This document shows, in pieces, positions 57,586-64,000 of a stretch of DNA of 64,000 bases. The DNA comes from Zunongwangia endophytica (GTDB lineage: Bacteria; Bacteroidota; Bacteroidia; Flavobacteriales; Flavobacteriaceae). The stretch's first letter is position 1, and each line of letters opens with the position of its first letter. Location of the stretch: NCBI RefSeq assembly GCF_030409505.1, contig NZ_JAUFPZ010000002.1, positions 2,921,501-2,985,500 on the forward strand. The letters are read 5' to 3'. Below the pieces are notes generated by a model, which saw nothing but the letters and a program-made list of their open reading frames with translations, did not search any database and was not told the origin of the DNA. A program made the position numbers and the translations under genes.

Positions 57586-57613
57586 ATGGATACTCTAAAA
57601 TGAGAGTATCCAT
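57586..57613 (-). repeat. Intercistronic hairpin between the small Cys protein and GLPGLI genes
   Basis: A perfect 11-bp inverted repeat, ATGGATACTCT with AGAGTATCCAT, loop of six. It sits between the stop of the gene at 57633 and the ATG at 57573. There is no T-tract on the minus strand, so it is probably an mRNA-stability or processing element rather than a terminator. Confidence 0.6.
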
Positions 57614-57632
57614 AATTCTTATGTTTGCTAAA

Positions 57633-57830
57633 TTAATTTCCTTCTTCCATACATTCGTCATACTCTTTGATGAATGCATCATATTTTTCTTGATGAGTAC
57701 CATCTGTTTCATTGAACTCTTCATCAGCTTTTTCAAAACAGGTTTGCTCGACTTTCCTTGGCATAAATGAGGTTGATGCATTTAATGCAAATGCTAAAAA
57801 CATCGTAAATAGAAATGTTATTCTTTTCAT
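57633..57830 (-). CDS. Small secreted two-cysteine protein
   Basis: 65 residues from ATG 57830 (an ATG one codon earlier is also possible), with a signal peptide (MKRITFLFTMFLAFALNAS) and a mature part of about 45 residues with Cys31 (EQTCFEKADEEF) and Cys60 (EYDECMEEGN), which may pair. Acidic. It resembles the protein at 58999: both have TCF, an acidic/aromatic helix and YD[ET]C near the end. No family recognised. Co-transcribed with GLPGLI 1. Confidence 0.7.
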   Translation of the reverse strand: MKRITFLFTMFLAFALNASTSFMPRKVEQTCFEKADEEFNETDGTHQEKYDAFIKEYDECMEEGN

Positions 57831-57862
57831 CATTAAAAAAATTTTAGTGATAAATAAAAAAA

Positions 57863-57980
57863 CAACCGACAAATTGCGCAATAAATCGTTGAATAACATA
57901 AACCTACATCTTTTTATGGGGGGAGGAATCATGACTGTTAAAATTAACGTCCTGAGCTAAAATAGGGGAAAAACACCCTA
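57863..57980 (-). repeat. Upstream regulatory block, copy A
   Basis: About 118 bases that match 59276-59396 closely (I count roughly 85% by eye): the CAACCGACAAAxTGCGCAAT and AAATCGTTGAATAACAT starts, a G6 run (57918-57923), a palindrome GTTAAAATTAAC and the operator-like TAGGGGAAAAACACCCTA at 57963-57980. It lies directly upstream of the small Cys protein gene and holds its likely promoter. Confidence 0.75.
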
Positions 57981-57988
57981 TCCAATCT

Positions 57989-58165
57989 TTATTGCACGAA
58001 CAAAGAAAAAGCCATATTAAGATTGTTACTATCTGGGATCGTAATAAGCTTAGCACCATGAAGCGGCGCATTAGCGGAATCCTTTACAGTGCCGGTGTAG
58101 GTTTGGGCCGAAGTTTTGAGTGCACTAATTGCAACTATAGCAATTATGGACAGGAATTTTGTCAA
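57989..58165 (-). pseudogene. Truncated receptor fragment, copy 2
   Basis: A 58-residue frame from TTG 58165 with its own signal peptide (TKFLSIIAIVAISALKTSAQ), then TYTGTVKDSANAPLHGAKLI and TIPDSNNLNMAFS, matching residues of about 22-55 of the intact receptor at 54183. Homology stops at NMAFS; a stop codon follows and then the regulatory block. It lies 93 bases after the GLPGLI gene at 58259, the place where a receptor would be. It may still make a small secreted peptide. Confidence 0.8.
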
Positions 58166-58258
58166 ATAAAATTAATTAAAAATGTAACAATCTAAAAGAT
58201 CTTGATTATATGTTTCAAAAAAGATAAAGAGACATCGGATATAATAAGCTTAACAGCT

Positions 58259-58918
58259 TTAAAACCTATTTTCAAATGCTTTTATCACCATTTTGTCATA
58301 TTCATTTTCTGTTACATACTTACCTTCCAAAATAAAATTGATATTAACTAATTCTTTATCATTCAGTAATTCTATTTTTTTCAAAGTAGTTACTCTACCA
58401 TTATTCTTCAAGCATATAATCAATCCCGGTAGACCACCATACCCATCTGGCCCATAAGGTAAAGAAATATCAGGGGCATACCATGCGATTAAATCAATTT
58501 CATGAAACCCTGTAGGACTATTAATTGTTTCCTTCGCCACAGCCTTATAACATTCAAAACTGCTTATTTTTAATTGTTCTTTAGTCAGTGTCCAATTAAT
58601 TTTCTTCTTATTAATTAAAAAAAAATTCCCTAAAAACTCTTTTTTATGAATAACATTTTTTTTTCTTCTATCGAAATATGTTTGACCAGTAAACCCAGAT
58701 AAAGCTCTCGTATATGCTTCAAATGATTTATTAGTTTCAATGCTCATATTATCAACTTTTTTAAACAAAGCATTTTGTGTATTAAATGACAATATAAAAT
58801 CTTGTTCATGAAGCATTTTAATCGCTTTTTGAAATTTAGAGTTAACATTCTCCTTGTTGGCATCGTTTAATAATCTTTTCTTATAATAAGCATAACCGTT
58901 CTGCCCCTTAAAAAACAA
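58259..58918 (-). CDS. GLPGLI family protein 2, signal peptide separated by a one-base frameshift
   Basis: 219 residues ending in KAFENRF, with the signature WYAPDISLPYGPDGYGGLPG. This frame has no signal peptide. The other frame, from ATG 58965, encodes MNTKTSLVVILMVLTSC in front of it. Adding one base to the A6 run at 58910-58915 (T6 on the coding strand) fuses the two as ...TSCFFKGQNGYAYYKKR. So it is either a frameshifted gene, a phase-variable one or a homopolymer sequencing error. A Cys at the end of the leader might even make it a lipoprotein. Confidence 0.82.
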   Translation of the reverse strand: MFFKGQNGYAYYKKRLLNDANKENVNSKFQKAIKMLHEQDFILSFNTQNALFKKVDNMSIETNKSFEAYTRALSGFTGQTYFDRRKKNVIHKKEFLGNFFLINKKKINWTLTKEQLKISSFECYKAVAKETINSPTGFHEIDLIAWYAPDISLPYGPDGYGGLPGLIICLKNNGRVTTLKKIELLNDKELVNINFILEGKYVTENEYDKMVIKAFENRF

Positions 58919-58998
58919 GAGGTTAATACCATTAAAATAACAACAAGGGAAGTTTTTGTATTCATTTAAAATACTGAAAAATTGAACTGAGTTTTAAA

Positions 58999-59241
58999 TT
59001 AATATCCACCATGAGCTATACATGTATCATAGGCTTCATACCAAATTGTCATGAACTCATCATAAGTTATTACAGTAGTGAATTCATTCAACATGTCATT
59101 TTGATAATCTCCAGCTGTATTCTCTGCTAAATCAAAACATGTTATCTGATTCTCAATAACCTCATCTTTAGCATTCAAGTCCAAACTAAAAATAGAACAG
59201 AAAAAAATACCAATCGCTAAAAATATAAATCTGCTTTTCAT
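58999..59241 (-). CDS. Small secreted two-cysteine protein, paralogue
   Basis: 80 residues with a signal peptide (about 1-24, ends LNAKD) and mature Cys35 (NQITCFDLAE) and Cys74 (YDTCIAHGGY). A longer acidic-aromatic stretch (TYDEFMTIWYEAYDTC) is between. It is the counterpart of the protein at 57633: same position before a GLPGLI gene, same upstream block, TCF and YD[ET]C in common. Function unknown. Confidence 0.72.
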   Translation of the reverse strand: MKSRFIFLAIGIFFCSIFSLDLNAKDEVIENQITCFDLAENTAGDYQNDMLNEFTTVITYDEFMTIWYEAYDTCIAHGGY

Positions 59242-59275
59242 AAATAAAAAATTTAAAGGTTAATAAAATAATAAT

Positions 59276-59396
59276 CAACCGACAAACTGCGCAATAAATC
59301 GTTGAATAACATGAATCTACACCTTTTTAAGGGGGGGGGAGCAAATCAAAACTGTTAAATTTAACGTCCTGGTCTAAAATAGGGGAAAAACACCCT
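59276..59396 (-). repeat. Upstream regulatory block, copy B, with a G9 tract
   Basis: About 121 bases matching copy A at 57863-57980. It carries a run of nine G at 59331-59339, a palindrome GTTAAATTTAAC, and TAGGGGAAAAACACCCT at 59380-59396. It lies directly upstream of the small Cys protein gene at 59241, and the operator-like end abuts the truncated receptor copy 1. Confidence 0.75.
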
Positions 59397-59404
59397 TTAA
59401 TATT

Positions 59405-59580
59405 TTCATCAGAAATTGAAAACGCCATATTAAGCACATCACTATCTGAGATCGCAATAAGCTTAGCGCCATGGAGTGGCGCATTAGTAGAATCTTAACG
59501 GTACCGGAATGGATTGTTTGGGCATTAGCGCCAAACATACACAATCCTAAAATAAAAAGTAAGTATGAGTTTAGTTTCAA
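59405..59580 (-). pseudogene. Truncated receptor fragment, copy 1
   Basis: TTG 59580 begins MKLNSYLLFILGLCMFGANA, matching the signal peptide of the receptor at 54183 almost residue by residue. One deleted base after the GTVK codons shifts the frame; correcting it gives DSTNAPLHGAKLIAISDSD and NMAFSISDE. Homology ends at about residue 57 of the receptor, and the next bases are the regulatory block. It lies 20 bases after the GLPGLI gene at 59601. Confidence 0.88.
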
Positions 59581-59600
59581 TAAAAAGCTTATTAATTAAA

Positions 59601-60341
59601 TTACAGACGATTACCAACAGATTGTTCATACTTTTTATTCATCTCTTTTTCTGAGATTTCTTCCCCAGACGGTTTTTTAATTTTTAATGCCTTTTTGCTT
59701 ATTTCAATTGATTCCGCTTCGTATTGAGCAGGGAAATTCGATTTCACTTCAAGTTTTAAAATTAAACCAGGCAATCCACCATAACCTATAGGTCCATATT
59801 CATTAGGAATTTCGGGGGTGAACCATGCAACTACTGGTGATTCGAAAACTCCGCTTCGGTTTTTAACAACTTCTGTTGTTGTTGCCTTAAAACACCTATA
59901 ACCATTAATGCTTTTGGTTTCCTTACTAATCTCCCAATTCATATCCCATGAGCTTTTAATTAGAAAAGTTTTATCAAATGCCTCTGTTTGTTTCAGTAGT
60001 AATTTATCTTTTTGAAATTGATAAAATGTATTATTTAGTTTTAACATTGCGGTTGCAGCCTCAAATTTTGATGATACATCCCTTTCCATCTGCTGTTCCA
60101 TTGAATAAACGGCAACCACAGAATTAAACTTCAGCTTGGTTTTAATAGCTTCAATATCTTTTTGAGAGCTTTCAACTATATCGGCTATAATAGACGAACC
60201 TCGTTTATATTTTTCATCTTTATCATTCAGTGGTTTATAGCCAAGTTTCACATTATAGGTGATTTCTCCTGAAAAACTCTGACTAAAAGCTGAGAATTTC
60301 AGTCCGAAGAGAAAAAGTATTATAATCTTTCTTTTTAGCAT
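59601..60341 (-). CDS. GLPGLI family protein 3
   Basis: 246 residues with a signal peptide (ends SAFSQ). The signature is WFTPEIPNEYGPIGYGGLPG, and KxTTTxVxxxxxGxxExPVV precedes it. A charged C-terminal part (SKKALKIKKPSGEEISEKEM) is like those of the other copies. Followed by the truncated receptor fragment, 20 bases away. Confidence 0.9.
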   Translation of the reverse strand: MLKRKIIILFLFGLKFSAFSQSFSGEITYNVKLGYKPLNDKDEKYKRGSSIIADIVESSQKDIEAIKTKLKFNSVVAVYSMEQQMERDVSSKFEAATAMLKLNNTFYQFQKDKLLLKQTEAFDKTFLIKSSWDMNWEISKETKSINGYRCFKATTTEVVKNRSGVFESPVVAWFTPEIPNEYGPIGYGGLPGLILKLEVKSNFPAQYEAESIEISKKALKIKKPSGEEISEKEMNKKYEQSVGNRL

Positions 60342-60375
60342 AACTTTTAGTTAAAAATTGTAATTAAAGGTGCAA

Positions 60376-61095
60376 TTAATTGCCTAAATTCTTCATCACT
60401 TTAGCGCCGATCTCTTCAAACTCTGCCTGCGTGACCCGCTTACCTTTGCTTGGTCTTTCGATTTCTATGTTTTCTTTTTCTTCTATACTTTCAACAGTAT
60501 AGGTTTTCTTGTTCCTTTCCAATTCCAAAATAAGCCCCGGTAAATTTCCATAATTGGCCGGGCCAACCGGTAAATTTATTTCTGGAGTATACCAAGCAAT
60601 AATCGGTATTTCGTGCTCTCCTGAATTATTTTTAATGGTTTCAAATCCTCTAGCTTTATAAACATTAAAACCTTTAATGGTTTTTTGCTCTTTACTGAGT
60701 TTCCATTTCATATTTTTCATTTTAGACCTTATTATAAAATCCCTACCAAAAGCATTTACCTGATTTAAGGCTATATCTTTTTGATAGTTATTATAGTAAG
60801 TCCCACTAAAACCTGCCATAACCTTGGTAAATGCAAATCCGCGTAAGGCCTCATTTTTCATGGATTCCTGCATTTTAAACAGGCTTGTAGTATTTTTAAT
60901 TTGAAGTATGTATTTAATGTGTTTTAGATTCGTAAAAGATTGTTTATAATCTTCTCTTATTTGCGCCGGTATTTTTTCGAGTTGTTCTTTTGTTAACGAA
61001 AGTTCTGTACTTACCCCGTAAACCACCTCCAGACTTTGTGCATTTAAAGAAAATCCAAAAAAACAGATTAATAAAAAACACCTTAAATTCTTCAT
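60376..61095 (-). CDS. GLPGLI family protein 4
   Basis: 239 residues with a signal peptide (ends SLNAQ). Signature WYTPEINLPVGPANYGNLPG, then LILELERNKKTYTVESI. It is the closest relative of the copy at 56857 (shared SLEVVYGVST/SLQVVYGVST start and EFxEIGxxxxKxLGN end). Its ATG overlaps the TGA of the ExbD-like gene as ATGA, so translation is coupled. Confidence 0.92.
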   Translation of the reverse strand: MKNLRCFLLICFFGFSLNAQSLEVVYGVSTELSLTKEQLEKIPAQIREDYKQSFTNLKHIKYILQIKNTTSLFKMQESMKNEALRGFAFTKVMAGFSGTYYNNYQKDIALNQVNAFGRDFIIRSKMKNMKWKLSKEQKTIKGFNVYKARGFETIKNNSGEHEIPIIAWYTPEINLPVGPANYGNLPGLILELERNKKTYTVESIEEKENIEIERPSKGKRVTQAEFEEIGAKVMKNLGN

Positions 61096-61490
61096 TGTTT
61101 TAGCGCTTTTAGATCGATTTTCTGAAACCAGTGTTCACCATCGATATTTAACTTTTTTGTTTCTAAAAGGTAACGCTCTGTTTTTATATTTTCTCGAATT
61201 GCTTTTCTCATTTCAGCATTTACATCTATGATATAGCCCATATCAAGATCTTTATCGCCAAAAATTCTAAAAATAATTTGCTGATCTATTTTAAAAGGCT
61301 GCTTGCGCAGCATCTCTGTAACCTGATCTTCTATATTTTTGAACGAAGTTTTTTCTTCTTCAACATAAACAATTTTATTCGCATTTATAAAGACATTCAG
61401 ATAAAACACTTTGTTATTCTCTCCCGAAGACTGCGCATTCACACCCATTGAAAAGCCTAAAAGGCACAGTAAAACATAAACTTTATTCAT
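61092..61490 (-). CDS. Secreted protein with an ExbD/TolR-like periplasmic domain pattern
   Basis: 132 residues from ATG 61490, with a signal peptide (ends GVNAQ). The mature part, YLNVFINANKIVYVEEEKTS, then FKNIEDQVTEMLRKQPFK, IIFRIFGDKDLDMGYIIDV and MRKAIRENIKTERYLLETKK, follows the strand-helix-strand-helix order and the RxDKDxxxGxxxxV type motif of the ExbD/TolR periplasmic domain. Unlike ExbD it seems to have a cleavable signal, not a membrane anchor. Inference from pattern only. Overlaps GLPGLI 4 by 4 bases. Confidence 0.6.
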   Translation of the reverse strand: MNKVYVLLCLLGFSMGVNAQSSGENNKVFYLNVFINANKIVYVEEEKTSFKNIEDQVTEMLRKQPFKIDQQIIFRIFGDKDLDMGYIIDVNAEMRKAIRENIKTERYLLETKKLNIDGEHWFQKIDLKALKQ

Positions 61491-61541
61491 TATAATTCTC
61501 ATAATTTAAAATTTTCAAATTGCTTAAAAAAGTCAGATTCA

Positions 61542-62207
61542 CTAATAGAAGTTCCTTTTTTTCGGAAAATTAAATTTTATCTCTTTTTGCTTAATTTGGG
61601 CAAGTGTATATCGCTCACTCCCCGTTTCAAACCGCACAACCAATCCCGGCAGACCATTATATTGTAAAGGGCCGTAACTGAGCGGAATTTCTGGAGCGTA
61701 CCAGGCATTTACGTTTTCAAATTCACCATTATCTAATGGAATTTTTGCTGAAGCCTTAAAACAGGAATAACCACTAATCATTTTTTGCTTTTTTTCTAGT
61801 TTCCAATCGATTTTATCTAAATTCACAAGAAATTTTTCTCCCAGAGCTTCAATCGCCCAGATCACGGAATCTGCCTTTCGATCATAATAATAATCTCCCT
61901 GAAAAGGTCCTTTAGCCAAGGCTAAGTCGGATTGATTTTCGATACTCAGCAAGTCTTCCAAATAAAAAAAGCTTCGATCTTTATCGAATTTCAGTTTATA
62001 AGCTAGCTGCTTTGTAAGTTCTTTCTGAAGTTTTTCCAACTCACGGTATTCTCTATATTTTTGCGGATTTGAAACTTTATCCTGCTTCCCCGACTCAGAT
62101 TCAGAATATAAATTTTTCCACTCCTTTTTATAGGTTACGATTCCAGAGTCTTGTGCGTTACCGGCCAAAACATTTATAATAAAAAATATACAGAGTAAAG
62201 ATTTCAT
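61542..62207 (-). CDS. GLPGLI family protein 5
   Basis: 221 residues from ATG 62207, with a signal peptide (ends AGNAQ). Signature NAWYAPEIPLSYGPLQYNGL, then PGLVVRFETGSERYTL. Shorter C-terminal tail than the others, ending FPKKRNFY. It starts one base after the TGA of the gene at 62209, so the two are coupled. Confidence 0.88.
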   Translation of the reverse strand: MKSLLCIFFIINVLAGNAQDSGIVTYKKEWKNLYSESESGKQDKVSNPQKYREYRELEKLQKELTKQLAYKLKFDKDRSFFYLEDLLSIENQSDLALAKGPFQGDYYYDRKADSVIWAIEALGEKFLVNLDKIDWKLEKKQKMISGYSCFKASAKIPLDNGEFENVNAWYAPEIPLSYGPLQYNGLPGLVVRFETGSERYTLAQIKQKEIKFNFPKKRNFY

Positions 62208-62208
62208 C

Positions 62209-62919
62209 TCAATTCTTATCAAAAATTGTACTGCGAATTTTATCCATCATTTTATTATATTTTTCTGCGGAAATTAATTTACCAAAATCTGGCTTTTCAA
62301 TATCAACAATTTCGTTCGTGCTGATCTCGACTAAAGAAAGAACAAAAGTTCCGCGCTTCACTTCAACTATCAAACCAGGTAAACCGCATAAACCTAAGGG
62401 TCCAAAAGATGCCGTAATCTGTGGCGTAAACCAAACCTCTTCAATTGTGCCATTTTCTGGAAGCTCAGCTTTATAGCAGGTAAAACCATTGATAATTTTG
62501 GTCTCTTTAGTAACTACCCAATCAAAATTTATCGAATCCTGAACTGTATATTTTTTACCAGCAGTTTTCGAAGTTTTTAACCAAATACCTTTTTTCGAAT
62601 TCTGGTAAAATTTACCTTTTCCGATTACTGCATGACCTATAGCAGCAACTCCCGGCTTATTGACATCATTATTCATTTGATTTACCAGCTGAAATGAAGA
62701 AACAGAATCGTTAAACTGAAGTACAAATTCAAATTCTAAAGCGGCTTCTCTGGCTTTATTTAAAGTTTCTACAGCGTAGCGATGGGTTTCATCACCCGGC
62801 TTTTTAATCTCAAACTTTTTAAATTCTACGATCTTGTAATGACAGATTGTGCCAGTTTGAGCATAGCTGCTTAAGGATAGAGATATGATAAAGAAATAAA
62901 ATAGTGACTGGCGAAGCAT
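62209..62919 (-). CDS. GLPGLI family protein 6 (divergent)
   Basis: 236 residues with a signal peptide (ends SYAQ). Signature EVWFTPQITASFGPLGLCGL, then PGLIVEVKRGTFVL. The Y before GLPGLI is replaced by a Leu-Cys, and the preceding W-F-T-P-Q-I is slightly changed, so it is the most divergent of the seven. Upstream gap of 80 bases to the gene at 63000. Confidence 0.85.
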   Translation of the reverse strand: MLRQSLFYFFIISLSLSSYAQTGTICHYKIVEFKKFEIKKPGDETHRYAVETLNKAREAALEFEFVLQFNDSVSSFQLVNQMNNDVNKPGVAAIGHAVIGKGKFYQNSKKGIWLKTSKTAGKKYTVQDSINFDWVVTKETKIINGFTCYKAELPENGTIEEVWFTPQITASFGPLGLCGLPGLIVEVKRGTFVLSLVEISTNEIVDIEKPDFGKLISAEKYNKMMDKIRSTIFDKN

Positions 62920-62999
62920 AGATCTTTGATGGATGAAAACCTAATATACCAAATAAAACTAAATGATTAGTTAAACCATACAAGAATTAACGGTATAGA

Positions 63000-63755
63000 C
63001 TAAAATTCTGTTCCATACATTTCACTTCTTCTTTTTATTTCCAGAAGTTGCTTCTTCGCAATTGTATCTCTTTCCTGATATGTAATTGTTTTTTTAGCGC
63101 TTGGAATTTCTATACTTATATCATTTCTGTTCTCTATTTTTGTTGCGAAATATGTGACTCTGTTATCCCTTGTAGCTTCCAAAATTAATCCCGGCAGCCC
63201 ATCAAAATCTAACGGACCGGTAGAAACAGAAATCTCTGGAGTAAACCAGGCTTCGACGGGCACCCATAACGGCTCCATATATTTATCGAAAGTTTTGTAC
63301 TCCATTTCAGCTTTAAAACATTTATAGCCTAAGATCATTTTATGTTCTTTAGTAATCTTCCATCTGTTATACTTCTCTCTATTAGCTAAAATTTTATAAC
63401 TCTTTCCATCAATATCTTCAAAATTAAATTTTGAGCTATCACTTTTATAGAATACTCTTTTACCATTGGCAGACACTAAAGCTGCACTATAACCACTTTG
63501 CATATCCCTATTTTCAAAAGGCATTATATTTTCGGTATAAAACTTTGAAGATTTACCTTGTATCAGCAAAATTAATTCTACATAAGGAAGAGCGGCAATT
63601 TCATTCTTTCGGTATTTACGCACCATCATATTTTCAATCTTCGAAAGATCTTTCTGCCCTTCAGAATAATCCATTTTATAGGTGATTTTTAGACTTTGAG
63701 CAGTCGCACAAAAGCATAAATTCAAAATAATAGAAATCAAAAGCACTTTTTTCAT
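63000..63755 (-). CDS. GLPGLI family protein 7 (first gene of the cluster)
   Basis: 251 residues with a signal peptide (ends CATAQ). Signature VEAWFTPEISVSTGPLDFDG, then LPGLILEATRDNRVTYFA. An insertion before the signature (KTFDKYMEPLWVPVEAWF) is not in the others. The operator-like palindrome at 63820-63840 is 65 bases upstream of its ATG. Confidence 0.9.
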   Translation of the reverse strand: MKKVLLISIILNLCFCATAQSLKITYKMDYSEGQKDLSKIENMMVRKYRKNEIAALPYVELILLIQGKSSKFYTENIMPFENRDMQSGYSAALVSANGKRVFYKSDSSKFNFEDIDGKSYKILANREKYNRWKITKEHKMILGYKCFKAEMEYKTFDKYMEPLWVPVEAWFTPEISVSTGPLDFDGLPGLILEATRDNRVTYFATKIENRNDISIEIPSAKKTITYQERDTIAKKQLLEIKRRSEMYGTEF

Positions 63756-63819
63756 GACTGTGAGATTAATACCTCTTAAGGTACACTATAATAAATTTGA
63801 AATAAGTTAATAACAGAAA

Positions 63820-63840
63820 ATTAGGGTGAAAACCCCTAAT
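63820..63840. promoter_or_regulatory. Operator-like palindrome upstream of the GLPGLI cluster
   Basis: ATTAGGG, spacer TGAAAAC, CCCTAAT: perfect 7-bp arms. The core TAGGGTGAAAACCCCTA is related to the TAGGGGAAAAACACCCTA elements at 57963-57980 and 59380-59396. It is 65 bases upstream of the ATG at 63755 and is probably the binding site of a transcription factor shared by the cluster. Confidence 0.6.
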
Positions 63841-63867
63841 ATTAGCATTCATATAATGCTATCCAAA

Positions 63868-64000
63868 TCAGATTAGCGAAATATTCAAAACGGCAGTTTT
63901 AAGCCTTAATTGATCTTTTTCCATAATTTCGACTTTATCGATACTTCTGCTTAGTATTTTTAGTTTTTTGTTTTCAACTAAATAGCCATTTATGTAAACA
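63868..64000 (-). CDS. C-terminal end of an unidentified gene, runs off the window
   Basis: 44 codons open to the edge, encoding VYINGYLVENKKLKIL and then SIDKVEIMEKDQLRLKTAVL up to a TGA. The I-N-G-x-L-V...I-D-K-V-E-I-M pattern resembles the end of a TonB plug-like domain, but there is too little to identify it. It lies upstream of the GLPGLI cluster on the same strand and may be part of it. Confidence 0.45.
   Translation of the reverse strand, partial: VYINGYLVENKKLKILSRSIDKVEIMEKDQLRLKTAVLNISLI

Noticed and set aside
57992..58195. Plus-strand frame of about 67 codons over the truncated receptor region
   Set aside because: The minus strand shows clear receptor homology here, so the plus frame is a shadow.

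Overview
The window is an AT-rich chromosomal segment from a member of the Bacteroidetes, most likely a marine Flavobacteriaceae (Gramella/Zunongwangia-like; the genus is a guess). The evidence is four TonB-dependent receptors with carboxypeptidase-like N-terminal domains, seven GLPGLI-family proteins, DUF5689/DUF3078/DUF2480 proteins, an ileS-dksA-lspA neighbourhood, TAnnTTTG-type promoter elements and A-rich ribosome-binding regions without strong Shine-Dalgarno sequences. I see no rRNA, tRNA, CRISPR array, phage or insertion sequence.

Layout. 1-5.6 kb: the 5' part of asparagine synthase B, an SDR oxidoreductase, aminopeptidase P, an alpha/beta hydrolase, a small zinc-ribbon-like protein and thiL. 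5.8-14.6 kb: a long suf operon (sufA, a four-helix-bundle protein, sufB, a lipoprotein, sufC, sufD, sufS, a META lipoprotein, sufE, sufT-like, DUF2480, DUF3078) making Fe-S clusters. 14.7-17.4 kb: hflX and two small secreted proteins. 17.4-32.0 kb: a surface-nutrition region with three related TonB-dependent receptors, a DUF5689/jelly-roll lipoprotein, a lipoprotein of internal repeats, a secreted endonuclease/exonuclease/phosphatase-fold enzyme and an endonuclease I lipoprotein; I read this as a possible extracellular nucleic-acid scavenging locus. 32.3-40.9 kb: pgi, an M23 peptidase, a tryptophan-2,3-dioxygenase-family protein, DUF3108, the tyrosine-catabolic genes hppD and hmgA, and an LLM monooxygenase. 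40.9-48.3 kb: a patatin/beta-barrel protein, uvrC, then a rimB-rimK-aspartoacylase set (the last frameshifted) and 5-formyl-THF cyclo-ligase. 48.7-53.8 kb: lspA, a beta-rich secreted protein, dksA-like and ileS.

54.2-63.8 kb is the most unusual part. It holds seven GLPGLI-family secreted proteins, two small secreted two-cysteine proteins, an ExbD-like secreted protein and one intact TonB-dependent receptor, all on the minus strand. Two truncated copies of the receptor's 5' end lie just downstream of two other GLPGLI genes. The upstream blocks of the two small genes are near-repeats of each other, and an operator-like palindrome occurs there and again in front of the first GLPGLI gene. The locus seems to have grown by duplicating a [regulatory block - small Cys protein - GLPGLI - receptor] module, with loss of the spare receptors. 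It also contains a G9 tract and a homopolymer frameshift that removes one signal peptide.

Limits: functions are recognised from sequence motifs only, with no database search or alignment program. Homopolymer frameshifts could be sequencing errors.
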